Shown: positions 41,059-49,356 of the stretch, piece after piece
Layout: each line of letters opens with the position of its first letter
Position numbering within the stretch: position 1 is the first letter of the stretch
NCBI RefSeq assembly: GCF_001280065.1
Contig: NZ_LGEA01000148.1
Location: forward strand, 124,001-188,000
Direction: 5' to 3'
Length of the DNA stretch: 64,000 nt
Source: Streptomyces sp. NRRL B-1140
GTDB taxonomy: Bacteria; Actinomycetota; Actinomycetes; Streptomycetales; Streptomycetaceae
Position numbers and translations under genes: made by a program
The notes under the pieces: generated by a model
The model's database searches: none
What the model was told of the DNA's origin: nothing
Seen by the model: the letters and a program-made list of their open reading frames with translations, nothing else

Positions 41059-42703
41059 CTCCCCCCTGCTCACACGGCGGCCCGAGTGGACCGCACTGGA
41101 GGACCACCGCAGGGACGCCCTGCCGCAGCCGGACCTGCGCGAGCTGTTCGACACGGACCCGGGGCGCGCCGAGCGCATGGTCGTCCGGGTGGGCGACCTG
41201 CGGATCGACTACTCCAAGCACCTGGTCACCGACGAGACACTGGCCCTGCTGCAGGAGCTGGCCGCGGCCACCGACGTGTTCGGGCTGCGGGACGCCATGT
41301 TCCGCGGAGAGAAGATCAACACCACCGAGAACCGGGCCGTGCTGCACACCGCGCTGCGCGCCCCGCGGGACGCCGTGATCGAGGTCGACGGCGAGAACGT
41401 CGTCCCGGCCGTGCACGCCGTGCTCGACAAGATGGCCGCCTTCGCTGACCGGGTGCGCTCCGGGGAGTGGACCGGCCACACCGGCAGGCGCATCCGCAAC
41501 GTCGTCAACATCGGCATCGGCGGCTCCGACCTCGGCCCGGCGATGGCCTACGAGGCGCTGCGTCCGTTCACCGACCGGGATCTGACGTTCCGCTTCGTGT
41601 CGAACGTGGACGGCTCGGACCTGCACGAGGCGGTGCGCGACCTGGACCCGGCGGAGACGCTGTTCATCGTCGCGTCCAAGACGTTCACCACGATCGAGAC
41701 GATCACCAACGCCACCTCCGCGCGTTCCTGGCTGCTGAAGGGCCTGGGCGGCGACGAGAAGGCGGTGGCGAAGCACTTCGTCGCGCTGTCGACCAACGCG
41801 GAGAAGGTCGCCGGCTTCGGCATCGACGTCGACAACATGTTCGAGTTCTGGGACTGGGTCGGCGGCCGCTACTCGTACGACTCCGCGATCGGCCTGTCCC
41901 TGATGATCGCGATCGGCCCGGACCGCTTCCGGGAGATGCTCGACGGCTTCCGCATCGTCGACGAGCACTTCCGCAACGCCCCCGCCGAGGCCAACGCCCC
42001 GCTCCTGCTGGGCCTGCTGGGCATCTGGTACGGCAACTTCCACGACGCCCAGTCGCACGCCGTCCTGCCCTACAGCCACTACCTGTCGAAGTTCACCGCC
42101 TACCTCCAGCAGCTCGACATGGAGTCCAACGGCAAGTCGGTCGACCGCGACGGCAACCCGGTGGAGTGGCAGACCGGGCCGGTGGTGTGGGGCACGCCCG
42201 GCACCAACGGGCAGCACGCCTACTACCAGTTGATCCACCAGGGCACCAAGCTCATCCCCGCCGACCTGATCGGCTTCGCCCGGCCCGTCGCCGAGTTGAG
42301 CGACGAGCTGAAGGCGCAGCACGACCTGCTGATGGCCAACCTGTTCGCGCAGGGGCAGGCTCTCGCCTTCGGCAAGACCGCCGAGGAGGTGCGCGCGGAG
42401 GGCGTGCCCGAGGAGCAGGTGCCGCACCGCACCTTCCGGGGCAACCACCCCACCACGACGATCCTGGCCACCGAACTGACCCCGTCGGTCCTCGGCCAGC
42501 TGATCGCCCTCTATGAGCACAAGGTGTTCGTGCAGGGCGCCGTGTGGAACATCGACTCCTTCGACCAGTGGGGCGTCGAACTCGGCAAGGTGCTCGCCAA
42601 GCGCGTCGAGCCCGCCCTGACCGAGGGCGCCGACGTCCCCGGTCTCGACCCGTCCACGGCCGCCCTGGTGGCCGCCTACCGCAAACTTCGGGAAGTGAAC
42701 TGA
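41051..42703 (+). CDS. pgi: Glucose-6-phosphate isomerase
   Basis: A 550-residue isomerase interconverting glucose 6-phosphate and fructose 6-phosphate. The sugar-phosphate motif [35 protein letters not shown], and the signatures [14 protein letters not shown] and [19 protein letters not shown] are present. Standard length. It supplies the branch between glycolysis and the oxidative route. The ATG overlaps opcA by 8 bases and gnd begins one base after its stop. Confidence 0.97.
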   Translation: MSDSPLLTRRPEWTALEDHRRDALPQPDLRELFDTDPGRAERMVVRVGDLRIDYSKHLVTDETLALLQELAAATDVFGLRDAMFRGEKINTTENRAVLHTALRAPRDAVIEVDGENVVPAVHAVLDKMAAFADRVRSGEWTGHTGRRIRNVVNIGIGGSDLGPAMAYEALRPFTDRDLTFRFVSNVDGSDLHEAVRDLDPAETLFIVASKTFTTIETITNATSARSWLLKGLGGDEKAVAKHFVALSTNAEKVAGFGIDVDNMFEFWDWVGGRYSYDSAIGLSLMIAIGPDRFREMLDGFRIVDEHFRNAPAEANAPLLLGLLGIWYGNFHDAQSHAVLPYSHYLSKFTAYLQQLDMESNGKSVDRDGNPVEWQTGPVVWGTPGTNGQHAYYQLIHQGTKLIPADLIGFARPVAELSDELKAQHDLLMANLFAQGQALAFGKTAEEVRAEGVPEEQVPHRTFRGNHPTTTILATELTPSVLGQLIALYEHKVFVQGAVWNIDSFDQWGVELGKVLAKRVEPALTEGADVPGLDPSTAALVAAYRKLREVN

Positions 42704-42704
42704 C

Positions 42705-43589
42705 ATGCAGATCGGTCTTGTGGGTCTCGGCAAGATGGGCGGCAACATGCGCGAGCGCCTGCGCAACGCCGGCCACACCGTCATCGGTTACGACACCGAT
42801 CCCGAGAAGTCGGACGCGAGCAGCCTGGCCGACCTCGTCAACCAGCTGGAAGCGCCTCGCACGGTCTGGGTCATGGTCCCGGCCGGCGAGCCCACCCAGC
42901 ACGTCATCGACCAGCTCGCGGGCCTGCTGAAGCCCTACGACACGGTGGTCGACGGCGGCAACTCCCGCTGGACGGACGACGAGAAGCACGCCGAGGAGCT
43001 GGCCAAGCGCGGCATCGGCTTCGTCGACGCGGGCGTCTCCGGCGGCGTGTGGGGCCTGAAGAACGGCTACGCCCTGATGGTCGGCGGAGAGAAGGAGACC
43101 GTCGACCGGCTGCTGCCGATCTTCGAGGCGCTCAAGCCGGAGGGCCCGTACGGCTACGTCCACGCGGGCAAAGTCGGGGCCGGGCACTTCGCCAAGATGG
43201 TCCACAACGGCATCGAGTACGCGATGATGCAGGCCTACGCCGAGGGCTGGGAGCTGCTGGAGGCCGTGGACTCGGTGGACAACGTCCGTGAGGTGTTCCG
43301 CTCCTGGCAGCAGGGCACCGTCATCCGCTCCTGGCTGCTCGATCTGGCGGTCGACGCGCTGGACGAGGACGAGCACCTGGAGGAACTGCGGGGTTACGCC
43401 CAGGACTCCGGTGAGGGACGCTGGACGGTGGAGGCCGCGATCGACAACTCCGTGCCGCTGCCCGCGATCACCGCCTCCCTCTTCTCCCGGTTCGCCTCCC
43501 GGCAGGACGACTCGCCGCAGATGAAGATGATCGCGGCGCTGCGCAACCAGTTCGGCGGCCACGCCGTCGAGTCCGCGAAGAAGGCGTAG
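42705..43589 (+). CDS. gnd: 6-phosphogluconate dehydrogenase, short (decarboxylating) form
   Basis: A 294-residue enzyme of the short GntZ/YqeC-like class, which converts 6-phosphogluconate to ribulose 5-phosphate and CO2. It shows GLVGLGKMGGNMRERLRNAG, DGGNSRWTDDEKHAEEL, VSGGVWGLKNGYALMVGG and the catalytic GHFAKMVHNGIEYAMMQAYA. Cofactor choice is not certain: the residue set after the Rossmann strand (GYDTDP) holds an acidic Asp, favouring NAD over NADP. It completes the oxidative branch encoded here. Confidence 0.95.
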   Translation: MQIGLVGLGKMGGNMRERLRNAGHTVIGYDTDPEKSDASSLADLVNQLEAPRTVWVMVPAGEPTQHVIDQLAGLLKPYDTVVDGGNSRWTDDEKHAEELAKRGIGFVDAGVSGGVWGLKNGYALMVGGEKETVDRLLPIFEALKPEGPYGYVHAGKVGAGHFAKMVHNGIEYAMMQAYAEGWELLEAVDSVDNVREVFRSWQQGTVIRSWLLDLAVDALDEDEHLEELRGYAQDSGEGRWTVEAAIDNSVPLPAITASLFSRFASRQDDSPQMKMIAALRNQFGGHAVESAKKA

Positions 43590-43592
43590 GAC

Positions 43593-44180
43593 GTGGGTGA
43601 TCTGCTGCTGGTCCGCCACGGCGAGACGGAGTGGAGCCGGAGCGGACAGCACACCAGCTTCACCGACCTGCCCCTCACCCCGCACGGTGAGGAGCAGGCC
43701 GCCTCGCTCGCCCCGCTCCTCGCGGACCGCTCCTTCGCGCTGGTCCTCACCAGCCCGCTCGGCCGCGCGGTGCGCACCGCCGAGCTCGCGGGCCTGACCG
43801 GGACCGTGCGGGACGCGGACCTGCACGAGTGGCACTACGGCGCCTACGAGGGCGTCACCACCGAGGAGATCCACCGCACCCGCCCCGACTGGGACCTGTG
43901 GACCGACGGGGGCCCGCCCGGCCCCGACGGCGAGCCTGGCGAGTCCCCCGAGGAGGTCGGTGAACGGGCCGACCGGGTGCTGGCCCGGGCGGAGAAGTCA
44001 CTGCCCGACGGGGACGTGATGCTGGTGGCGCACGGCCACTTCCTCCGTGTACTGACGGCCCGCCGGCTGGGCCTGTCCCCGGCGGAGGGACGGCTGTTCC
44101 GGCTGGAGACCGGGACGGTGTGCCGGCTGTCGGCCGAGCACGGCCGGCCGGTGATCGCGGAGTGGAACACCCGGGCGTAA
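43593..44180 (+). CDS. Histidine phosphatase family protein (phosphoglycerate mutase-like)
   Basis: A 195-residue phosphatase. The phosphohistidine motif LLVRHGETEWSRSGQHT lies at residues 4-20, DLHEWHYGAYEG carries the acidic pair, and VAHGHFLRVL the second histidine. GTG start, 3 bases after the gnd stop, so part of the pentose phosphate operon. It may dephosphorylate a sugar phosphate rather than act in glycolysis. The strong hairpin just after the stop ends the operon. Confidence 0.9.
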   Translation: MGDLLLVRHGETEWSRSGQHTSFTDLPLTPHGEEQAASLAPLLADRSFALVLTSPLGRAVRTAELAGLTGTVRDADLHEWHYGAYEGVTTEEIHRTRPDWDLWTDGGPPGPDGEPGESPEEVGERADRVLARAEKSLPDGDVMLVAHGHFLRVLTARRLGLSPAEGRLFRLETGTVCRLSAEHGRPVIAEWNTRA

Positions 44181-44185
44181 CGAGC

Positions 44186-44219
44186 CCCGGCCGGAGGTGA
44201 GTTGACACCTCCGGCCGGG
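44186..44219 (+). terminator. Terminator of the pentose phosphate operon
   Basis: CCCGGCCGGAGGTG, six-base loop, CACCTCCGGCCGGG: a perfect 14-bp stem starting 6 bases after the phosphatase stop. No T-run follows, as in many Streptomyces terminators. The next gene starts 20 bases past it, so it must be expressed by readthrough or from a promoter inside or upstream of the hairpin. Confidence 0.8.
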
Positions 44220-44238
44220 CACGTCAGAGTCCCGGCTG

Positions 44239-45705
44239 ATGGAGATCGACGACATGACGCCCGCCGAGGAGCGGGTGTGGCGCGCCTTCCCGCGGGGGCA
44301 GGACGTGGACTTCCGGGAGTCGGCGGACGAGGACCCGGCCCAGGGCGCGGACTGGGGACCCGAACGGACCGTACGGGCGGCCGTGGTGCGGGCACTGCTG
44401 CTGAGCGCGCCGCAGGAGGAGGGGGAGACCGCCGCCCTCCGGCTGGCCGGCGCGCGGATCACCGGGGTGCTGAACCTCCAGTACGCCGGCATCGACCACG
44501 CCGTGCGTCTCAGCGACTGCTTCTTCGAGGACGTACCCGTGCTGTACGCGGCGCGGCCGCGCCAGCTGAACCTGCGCGGCTCGGTCCTGCCCGGCCTGGA
44601 CGCCGCCACCCTGCGCGTGGACGGTGTGCTGCGCATGTCGGACTGCCGGTTCGGCGGGCCCGTGCGGCTCGGCGGTGCGCAGATCTCGGGCGCGCTGTTC
44701 CTGGACGGGGCCGACATCGGCGAACCGCCGGCCGGTCAGCCGGCACTCCAGCTCAACCATGTGACCATCGGGGACGGTCTGTCGGCGCCGAGGCTGCGCA
44801 CGCACGGCGAGATACGGCTGTCGGGCGCGACCGTGGCCGGCACGATCGACCTCAACGGGGCGCGCCTGAAAGCCGGTGCCGGCGCGGTCGCCCTCGACGC
44901 GGAGACCCTCACGGTGGAGGGCGACGTCAGGATGCGCGAGGCGGACGTGCTGGGCTGGATCGGCCTGCGTGGCGCCCGCATAGCGGGCCGTCTCGACCTG
45001 TCGCACGCACGCCTGGCCAATCCGGGGGACGCGGCGCTGCGGGCCAGCAGCTGCACCGTCGGCGAACTCTGGCTGCGTGGGGGGTCTCGGGTGGAGGGCA
45101 CCCTCAACCTCCGCCGCGCCCAGATGGACGTGCTGTTCCTGGAGCCGGAGGTGGTTCCCGACGAGGTCCTGCTCAACAGCCTCGTCTACACCTCCCTCAC
45201 CCCGCACGAGCCGGCCGAGCGACGGCTGACGATGCTGGAACGGGACGGCGAGGGGTACGTCCCGCACGCCTACGAGCAGTTGACCGCCGCCTACCGCAGG
45301 ATCGGCGACGACCCCGCCGCCCGCCTCGTCCAGCTCGCCAAACAGCGCCGCAGGCGCGCCACCCTGCCCTGGTACGGCAGGCTGTGGGGTCATGTGCAGG
45401 ACGCCACCGTCGGCTACGGCTTCCGCCCCCTGCGGGCCGCGGGCTGGCTGGTGTCGTTGCTGACGGCGGGCTCACTCGTCTACGCGCTGCACCATCCGGC
45501 GCCGCTGAAGCCGGGCGAGGCACCGCCGTTCAACCCGGTCTTCTACACCCTCGACCTGCTGCTTCCGGTCATCTCCTTCGGGCAGGAGGCCGCCTTCGCC
45601 CCCACCGGCGGCTACCAGTGGCTCTCCTACTCCCTCGTGCTCATGGGCTGGATCCTCGCCACCACCGTCGTCACCGGCATCACCCGGACCGTCAGCCGCC
45701 AGTGA
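44239..45705 (+). CDS. Membrane protein with pentapeptide/beta-helix-like repeats
   Basis: A 488-residue protein of unknown function. Residues about 45-320 show repeating short strands spaced some 20-25 residues apart (LRLAGARITGVLNLQYAGID, LRVDGVLRMSDCRFGGPV, IRLSGATVAGTIDLNGARLK), suggesting a right-handed beta helix. A helical basic region follows (VQLAKQRRRRATLPWYGRLW), then two hydrophobic segments (AAGWLVSLLTAGSLVYAL and SYSLVLMGWILATTVVTGIT). Streptomyces homologues are sometimes labelled oxidoreductase, but no cofactor motif is visible. It follows the pentose phosphate operon past a hairpin. Convergent with the next gene, with a 14-base overlap of ends. Confidence 0.75.
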   Translation: MEIDDMTPAEERVWRAFPRGQDVDFRESADEDPAQGADWGPERTVRAAVVRALLLSAPQEEGETAALRLAGARITGVLNLQYAGIDHAVRLSDCFFEDVPVLYAARPRQLNLRGSVLPGLDAATLRVDGVLRMSDCRFGGPVRLGGAQISGALFLDGADIGEPPAGQPALQLNHVTIGDGLSAPRLRTHGEIRLSGATVAGTIDLNGARLKAGAGAVALDAETLTVEGDVRMREADVLGWIGLRGARIAGRLDLSHARLANPGDAALRASSCTVGELWLRGGSRVEGTLNLRRAQMDVLFLEPEVVPDEVLLNSLVYTSLTPHEPAERRLTMLERDGEGYVPHAYEQLTAAYRRIGDDPAARLVQLAKQRRRRATLPWYGRLWGHVQDATVGYGFRPLRAAGWLVSLLTAGSLVYALHHPAPLKPGEAPPFNPVFYTLDLLLPVISFGQEAAFAPTGGYQWLSYSLVLMGWILATTVVTGITRTVSRQ

Positions 45706-47497
45706 GGGCCCGCGCCGTGTGCTGCGCGGCGAGCCGCACCGGGGCGTTGGCGGCGCCGTAGCCCCGGTAGCCGCCGCCGGCACCGTCACGCTGGACCAGT
45801 TCGAAGAAGACGCGTCCGACGGTGCGGGTGTAGCAGTGGCGGAAGACGCCGTGGGCGTCGCGGTCGTAGAGGATGCCGAGCTCACGGTAGGTCTCCAGCT
45901 CACCGTCGGCGAACTCGAAGCGGGCGGCGAGGTCGTCGAAGTAGTTCGCGGGCACCGGTAGCAGGCTGCCGCCCGCCTCCCGGAACCGGCGGGCCGCGGC
46001 GACCACGTCGTCGGTGGCCAGGGCGATGTGCTGGGCGTGGACGGTGTCGTCGGTGGGCGCGGCGCCGACGGTGAGGGCGATCCGCACGCTGCCGTCGGAA
46101 TTGGTGACGGCACGGCTGCGCATCAGCCCGTAGGGGTCGGCGACGTCCACGCTCTCCTGGGCGTGCAGGCCGAGCACGCCCCGGTGGAAGAGGGCCGCCT
46201 CGTCGAAGTGGTGCCAGGGCTGAGTGAGGGCGAGGTGGTCGATGCCCCGGATGCCGACCGGTGCCGGGGACAGGCCGGTGTTCTCGAAGTCGGCCCGCCA
46301 GTCGGGCAGTTCGGGGCGGCCGGTGGCACAGAAGAACAGTTCCGTGCCGTCGGGGGCGGCCACCGCGTCCAGCGGGGCGTCCTGCGGCGCGCGGCGTCGC
46401 GGCAGTACGGGCGCGAGCAGGGCCTCGGCGCGCCCAGCGGCTCCGGCAGGGTCCGGTGACTCCAGCCCGATCGCGGCGAGCCGGGTGCCGTCGCGGCGGA
46501 CGGCGGTGCCGGTGTTGACCAAGATCCGGGCCTCGCCCTGCTCCCACAAGGCGACGGGCTTGCCGCGATGGCGGGCTGTGCGGGTGAAGCCCAGGGCGCC
46601 GAGCAGGGCGGCGAGGGGTTCGGCGTCGGGTGTGACCAGCTCGGCGAAGGCGACGCCGGTGGGAACGACGGGGTCGGGCAGGGGTGCCCTGCCCACCGTC
46701 TCCTGGAGGACCAGCAGGGAGCGCCGGGCGTCGACGGCGGTCGGTCCGGCCTCGGCCTGGCGGAAGACGTCGTTGAAGACCTCCAGGGAGAGCGGGCCGT
46801 CGTAGCCGGTGGCCAGCACCTGCCGCACCAGCCCCGCCACGTCGAAGCCGCCCTGGCCGGGGAAACAGCGGTAGTGGCGGCTCCACTGCAGGACGTCCAT
46901 GGCGAGCAGCGGGGCGTCGGCGAGCTGGAGGAAGAAGATCTTCTCGCCGGGGATGTCCGCGATGCCCTTGGGGTCCGAGCCGCGCGAGAGGATGTGGAAG
47001 CTGTCCAGGCAGGTGCCGAGCGCGGGGTGACCGGCCGTCTCGACGATGCGCCAGGCGTGGTCGTACGTACTGACGTGCCGCCCCCAGGCGAGCGCCTCGT
47101 AGGCGACCCGGATGCCGGACTCCGCCGCCAGGTCGGCGAGCCGGCTCAGCTGCTCCGCGGCGAGGGCGTCGTCGTCCACCGCCTGCGGGGAGACGCTGGA
47201 GCAGACGAGGACCGTGTCGGCGCCGAGCCGGCGCATCAGCTCGAACTTGTGCCGGGCCCGCCGCAGGTTCCGGGCGAACTCCGCCTCGGGGACGGCCTCG
47301 ATGTCGCGCATCGGCTGGTAGAGGTCGATGCTCAGCCCGAGGTCGGCGCAGCGGGCGCGGATGTCCTCGGGGGTGAGGGGGCAGGCCAGCAGGTCGTTCT
47401 CGAAGATCTCCACCCCGTCGAAGCCGGCCCGGGCGGCGGCGTCGAGTTTCCCGGTGAGGGAGCCGCTGAGGGAGACGGTGGCGATGGACGTACGCAC
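45692..47497 (-). CDS. quiC: 3-dehydroshikimate dehydratase fused to HPPD-like VOC domains
   Basis: A 601-residue two-part protein. The N-terminal 280 residues are a xylose-isomerase-type TIM barrel (GFDGVEIFENDLLACPLTPE, LGTCLDSFHILSRG, YDGPLSLEVFND) that turns 3-dehydroshikimate into protocatechuate. The C-terminal half is a two-domain VOC fold like 4-hydroxyphenylpyruvate dioxygenase, with metal ligands in GIDHLALTQPW, AQHIALATDD and RVFFELVQRD. The same fusion is known as QsuB/QuiC1. GTG 47497 follows AGAGAGG by 7 bases. It lies 14 bases downstream of the shikimate dehydrogenase gene, in one operon for quinate/shikimate breakdown. Confidence 0.9.
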   Translation of the reverse strand: MRTSIATVSLSGSLTGKLDAAARAGFDGVEIFENDLLACPLTPEDIRARCADLGLSIDLYQPMRDIEAVPEAEFARNLRRARHKFELMRRLGADTVLVCSSVSPQAVDDDALAAEQLSRLADLAAESGIRVAYEALAWGRHVSTYDHAWRIVETAGHPALGTCLDSFHILSRGSDPKGIADIPGEKIFFLQLADAPLLAMDVLQWSRHYRCFPGQGGFDVAGLVRQVLATGYDGPLSLEVFNDVFRQAEAGPTAVDARRSLLVLQETVGRAPLPDPVVPTGVAFAELVTPDAEPLAALLGALGFTRTARHRGKPVALWEQGEARILVNTGTAVRRDGTRLAAIGLESPDPAGAAGRAEALLAPVLPRRRAPQDAPLDAVAAPDGTELFFCATGRPELPDWRADFENTGLSPAPVGIRGIDHLALTQPWHHFDEAALFHRGVLGLHAQESVDVADPYGLMRSRAVTNSDGSVRIALTVGAAPTDDTVHAQHIALATDDVVAAARRFREAGGSLLPVPANYFDDLAARFEFADGELETYRELGILYDRDAHGVFRHCYTRTVGRVFFELVQRDGAGGGYRGYGAANAPVRLAAQHTARALTGG

Positions 47498-47511
47498 GTC
47501 GGTACCTCTCT

Positions 47512-48387
47512 CTAGTTCGGAGCTCCGACGGCCCCGGCCAGTTCGGTCAGGTCCGCCAGCATCCGCGCGGCGCCGGGTTCCCGGCCGGTGAACAGGCGGA
47601 ACGCGTCTGCGGCCTGGAAAGCGGCCATGCCACCACCGTCGAGTGTGGCGCAGCCCAGGGCTCGTGCGGTGCGCAGCAGTTCGGTCTCCAGCGGACGGTA
47701 GACCACCTCGGCCACCCACAGGCCGGGGTGGAGCAGCTCGGCGGGCAGGGGCAGGCCGGGGTGGGCGGCCATGCCGGTGGGGGTGGCGTGCACGATGCCG
47801 TCGGCCCGGGCGAGCAGCTCGGCCTGCCGGTCCGGCGTGGCAGCGGCCGCCCGGCCCTGGCCGAAGGTCCGGTTCAGGGCTGCGGCGAGGGCCGCGGCCC
47901 GCTCGGGCACGGCGTCGACGACGGTGACCCGCCCGGCGCCGAGGGTGAGCGTGGCTTGGGCGACGGCCACTCCCGCGCCTCCGGCGCCCAGCTGCACGAC
48001 CCGCTCCAGCGGCGCGTCGGGCAGCCCGCGCGCGAAGGACGCGGCGAAGCCGGTGACGTCCGTGTTGTGGCCGACGGCCCGGCCGTCCTCGAAGACGACG
48101 GTGTTGACCGCGCCCAGCGCCTCGGCCTGCGGGGCGAGCGCGTCCAGGTGCTCGATGACGAGCTGCTTGCAGGGGTGCGTGATGTTGAGCCCGTCGAAGC
48201 CCAGGTCGCGGGCGGCCCGCAGCAGGTCACCGACCCCCGCGGGCGGCACCCCGAGGGTGTCGATGTCGATCAGGCGGTACACCAGGCGCAGGCCCTGGCG
48301 GTCGGCCTCCCGCTCGTGCAGCGCCGGGCTGAGTGACGGGCCGATGCCGGAACCGATCAGTCCGACGAGATACGACTCCTTGGGCAC
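47512..48387 (-). CDS. Shikimate/quinate dehydrogenase
   Basis: A 291-residue AroE-fold enzyme. Substrate motif GPSLSPALHE, the catalytic lysine in NITHPCKQLVIEHLDAL and the aspartate in GHNTDVTGF are present, with cofactor loop QLGAGGAGVAVAQATL. The operon context with 3-dehydroshikimate dehydratase and a transporter points to catabolic quinate/shikimate oxidation rather than aromatic biosynthesis. In the catabolic type the cofactor is usually NAD; VVDAVPERAAAL after the Rossmann loop (acidic Asp) agrees. Divergent from tetR over a palindromic operator. Confidence 0.92.
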   Translation of the reverse strand: MPKESYLVGLIGSGIGPSLSPALHEREADRQGLRLVYRLIDIDTLGVPPAGVGDLLRAARDLGFDGLNITHPCKQLVIEHLDALAPQAEALGAVNTVVFEDGRAVGHNTDVTGFAASFARGLPDAPLERVVQLGAGGAGVAVAQATLTLGAGRVTVVDAVPERAAALAAALNRTFGQGRAAAATPDRQAELLARADGIVHATPTGMAAHPGLPLPAELLHPGLWVAEVVYRPLETELLRTARALGCATLDGGGMAAFQAADAFRLFTGREPGAARMLADLTELAGAVGAPN

Positions 48388-48408
48388 GCGCGCCTCCCGA
48401 GCGGCTCA

Positions 48409-48432
48409 CTAATGTACGAACCAGTACGTTAG
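48409..48432. promoter_or_regulatory. TetR operator candidate 1
   Basis: A 24-bp inverted repeat, CTAA-x-GTAC on the left and GTAC-x-TTAG on the right around six bases. It lies 22 bases upstream of the shikimate dehydrogenase start and 98 bases before tetR. A similar 24-bp element with CTAA/TTAG ends sits before the transporter gene. Confidence 0.65.
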
Positions 48433-48489
48433 CTATATCAGTCGAGCACGGACTCGGGAAGACCCGACGGGCGAACGGGCCCCTGCTTC

Positions 48490-48495
48490 TAGAAT
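48490..48495 (+). promoter_or_regulatory. Candidate -10 box of tetR
   Basis: TAGAAT lies 35 bases before the tetR ATG and fits the Streptomyces -10 pattern. A clear -35 is not visible; CGACGG-like bases occur about 18 bases up. Confidence 0.35.
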
Positions 48496-48529
48496 CACCG
48501 GCACCGGCCCCCGAGCCTGAAGGAACCTG

Positions 48530-49195
48530 ATGACCAGCGTCGAAGAACCGGCACGACCCGGCGAGCGCATCCGTGACGCCGTACGCACCCGGGCCGAGAT
48601 CCTCGACGTCGCCACGCAGGAGTTCGCCCGGGCCGGCTACGACGGGGCCCGGGTCGACGAGATCGCCGCCCGCACCCGCACCACGAAGCGGATGATCTAC
48701 TACTACTTCGGAGGCAAGGAGCAACTCTTCACAGCGGTGCTGGAACGCGCGTACGGCGTGATCCGGGAGGCCGAGCAGCGGCTGGACGTCGACCATCTGG
48801 ACCCGGTCGCGGCCATCCGGCGCCTGGCCGAGCTGACCTTCGACCACCACGAGCGGCACCCCGACTTCATCCGCCTGGTCAGCATCGAGAACATCCACGA
48901 GGCGCAGCACATCGCCGGCTCCGAGATGCTCGGGAGGATCGGCTCCCCGGCTCTGGACGTGATCCGCCGGATCCTGGCGTCGGGCCAGGAGTCGGGCCTG
49001 TTCACGGCCGACGTCGACGCCGTCGACCTGCACGCGATGATCTCCTCCTTCTGCTTCTTCCGGGTCGCCAACCGGCACACCTTCGGCGCCCTGTTCGGCC
49101 GCGACCTGCTCGACGGGGCGCAGCGTGCGCACTACCGCGCGATGCTGGGCGACATGGTGATCGCGTACCTGACGGCGGAGCGCACGGCCCCCTGA
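48530..49195 (+). CDS. TetR family transcriptional regulator
   Basis: A 221-residue regulator. The N-terminal helix-turn-helix (RAEILDVATQEFARAGYDGA then IAARTRTTKRMIYYYFGGKE) is textbook TetR; the C-terminal ligand domain (FDHHERHPDFIRLVSIENIH) resembles the TetR_C type found with aromatic-acid pathways. Its place between the divergent quinate/shikimate enzyme operon and the transporter, with matching 24-bp palindromes on both sides, makes it the likely local repressor. The inducer might be shikimate, quinate or protocatechuate. ATG start with GAAGGAA before it. Confidence 0.92.
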   Translation: MTSVEEPARPGERIRDAVRTRAEILDVATQEFARAGYDGARVDEIAARTRTTKRMIYYYFGGKEQLFTAVLERAYGVIREAEQRLDVDHLDPVAAIRRLAELTFDHHERHPDFIRLVSIENIHEAQHIAGSEMLGRIGSPALDVIRRILASGQESGLFTADVDAVDLHAMISSFCFFRVANRHTFGALFGRDLLDGAQRAHYRAMLGDMVIAYLTAERTAP

Positions 49196-49214
49196 ACGCG
49201 CGGCGCGCGACCCC

Positions 49215-49243
49215 TTGACACCGGCGGCACGCGAGCGCAGCAT
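49215..49243 (+). promoter_or_regulatory. Candidate promoter of the shikimate transporter gene
   Basis: A consensus TTGACA (49215-49220) is followed after 17 bases by CAGCAT (49238-49243), a weak -10. The palindrome at 49260-49283 would then cover the start of the transcript, a good repression site. Confidence 0.45.
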
Positions 49244-49259
49244 CACTGGCCATCGCCTA

Positions 49260-49283
49260 CTAACTACCCAGTGGGTTAATTAG
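49260..49283. promoter_or_regulatory. TetR operator candidate 2
   Basis: A 24-bp element with CTAA and TTAG ends and the perfect inner palindrome ACCCAGTGGGT (49266-49276). Length and ends match the element at 48409-48432. It lies 74 bases before the transporter start. Confidence 0.6.
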
Positions 49284-49356
49284 CCGCGATCCGGCACGCC
49301 CCACTTCTCGCCGTTCTTCTCACTCCGCCTGTGGCGGAGTCCCTCAAGGAGCCGCC

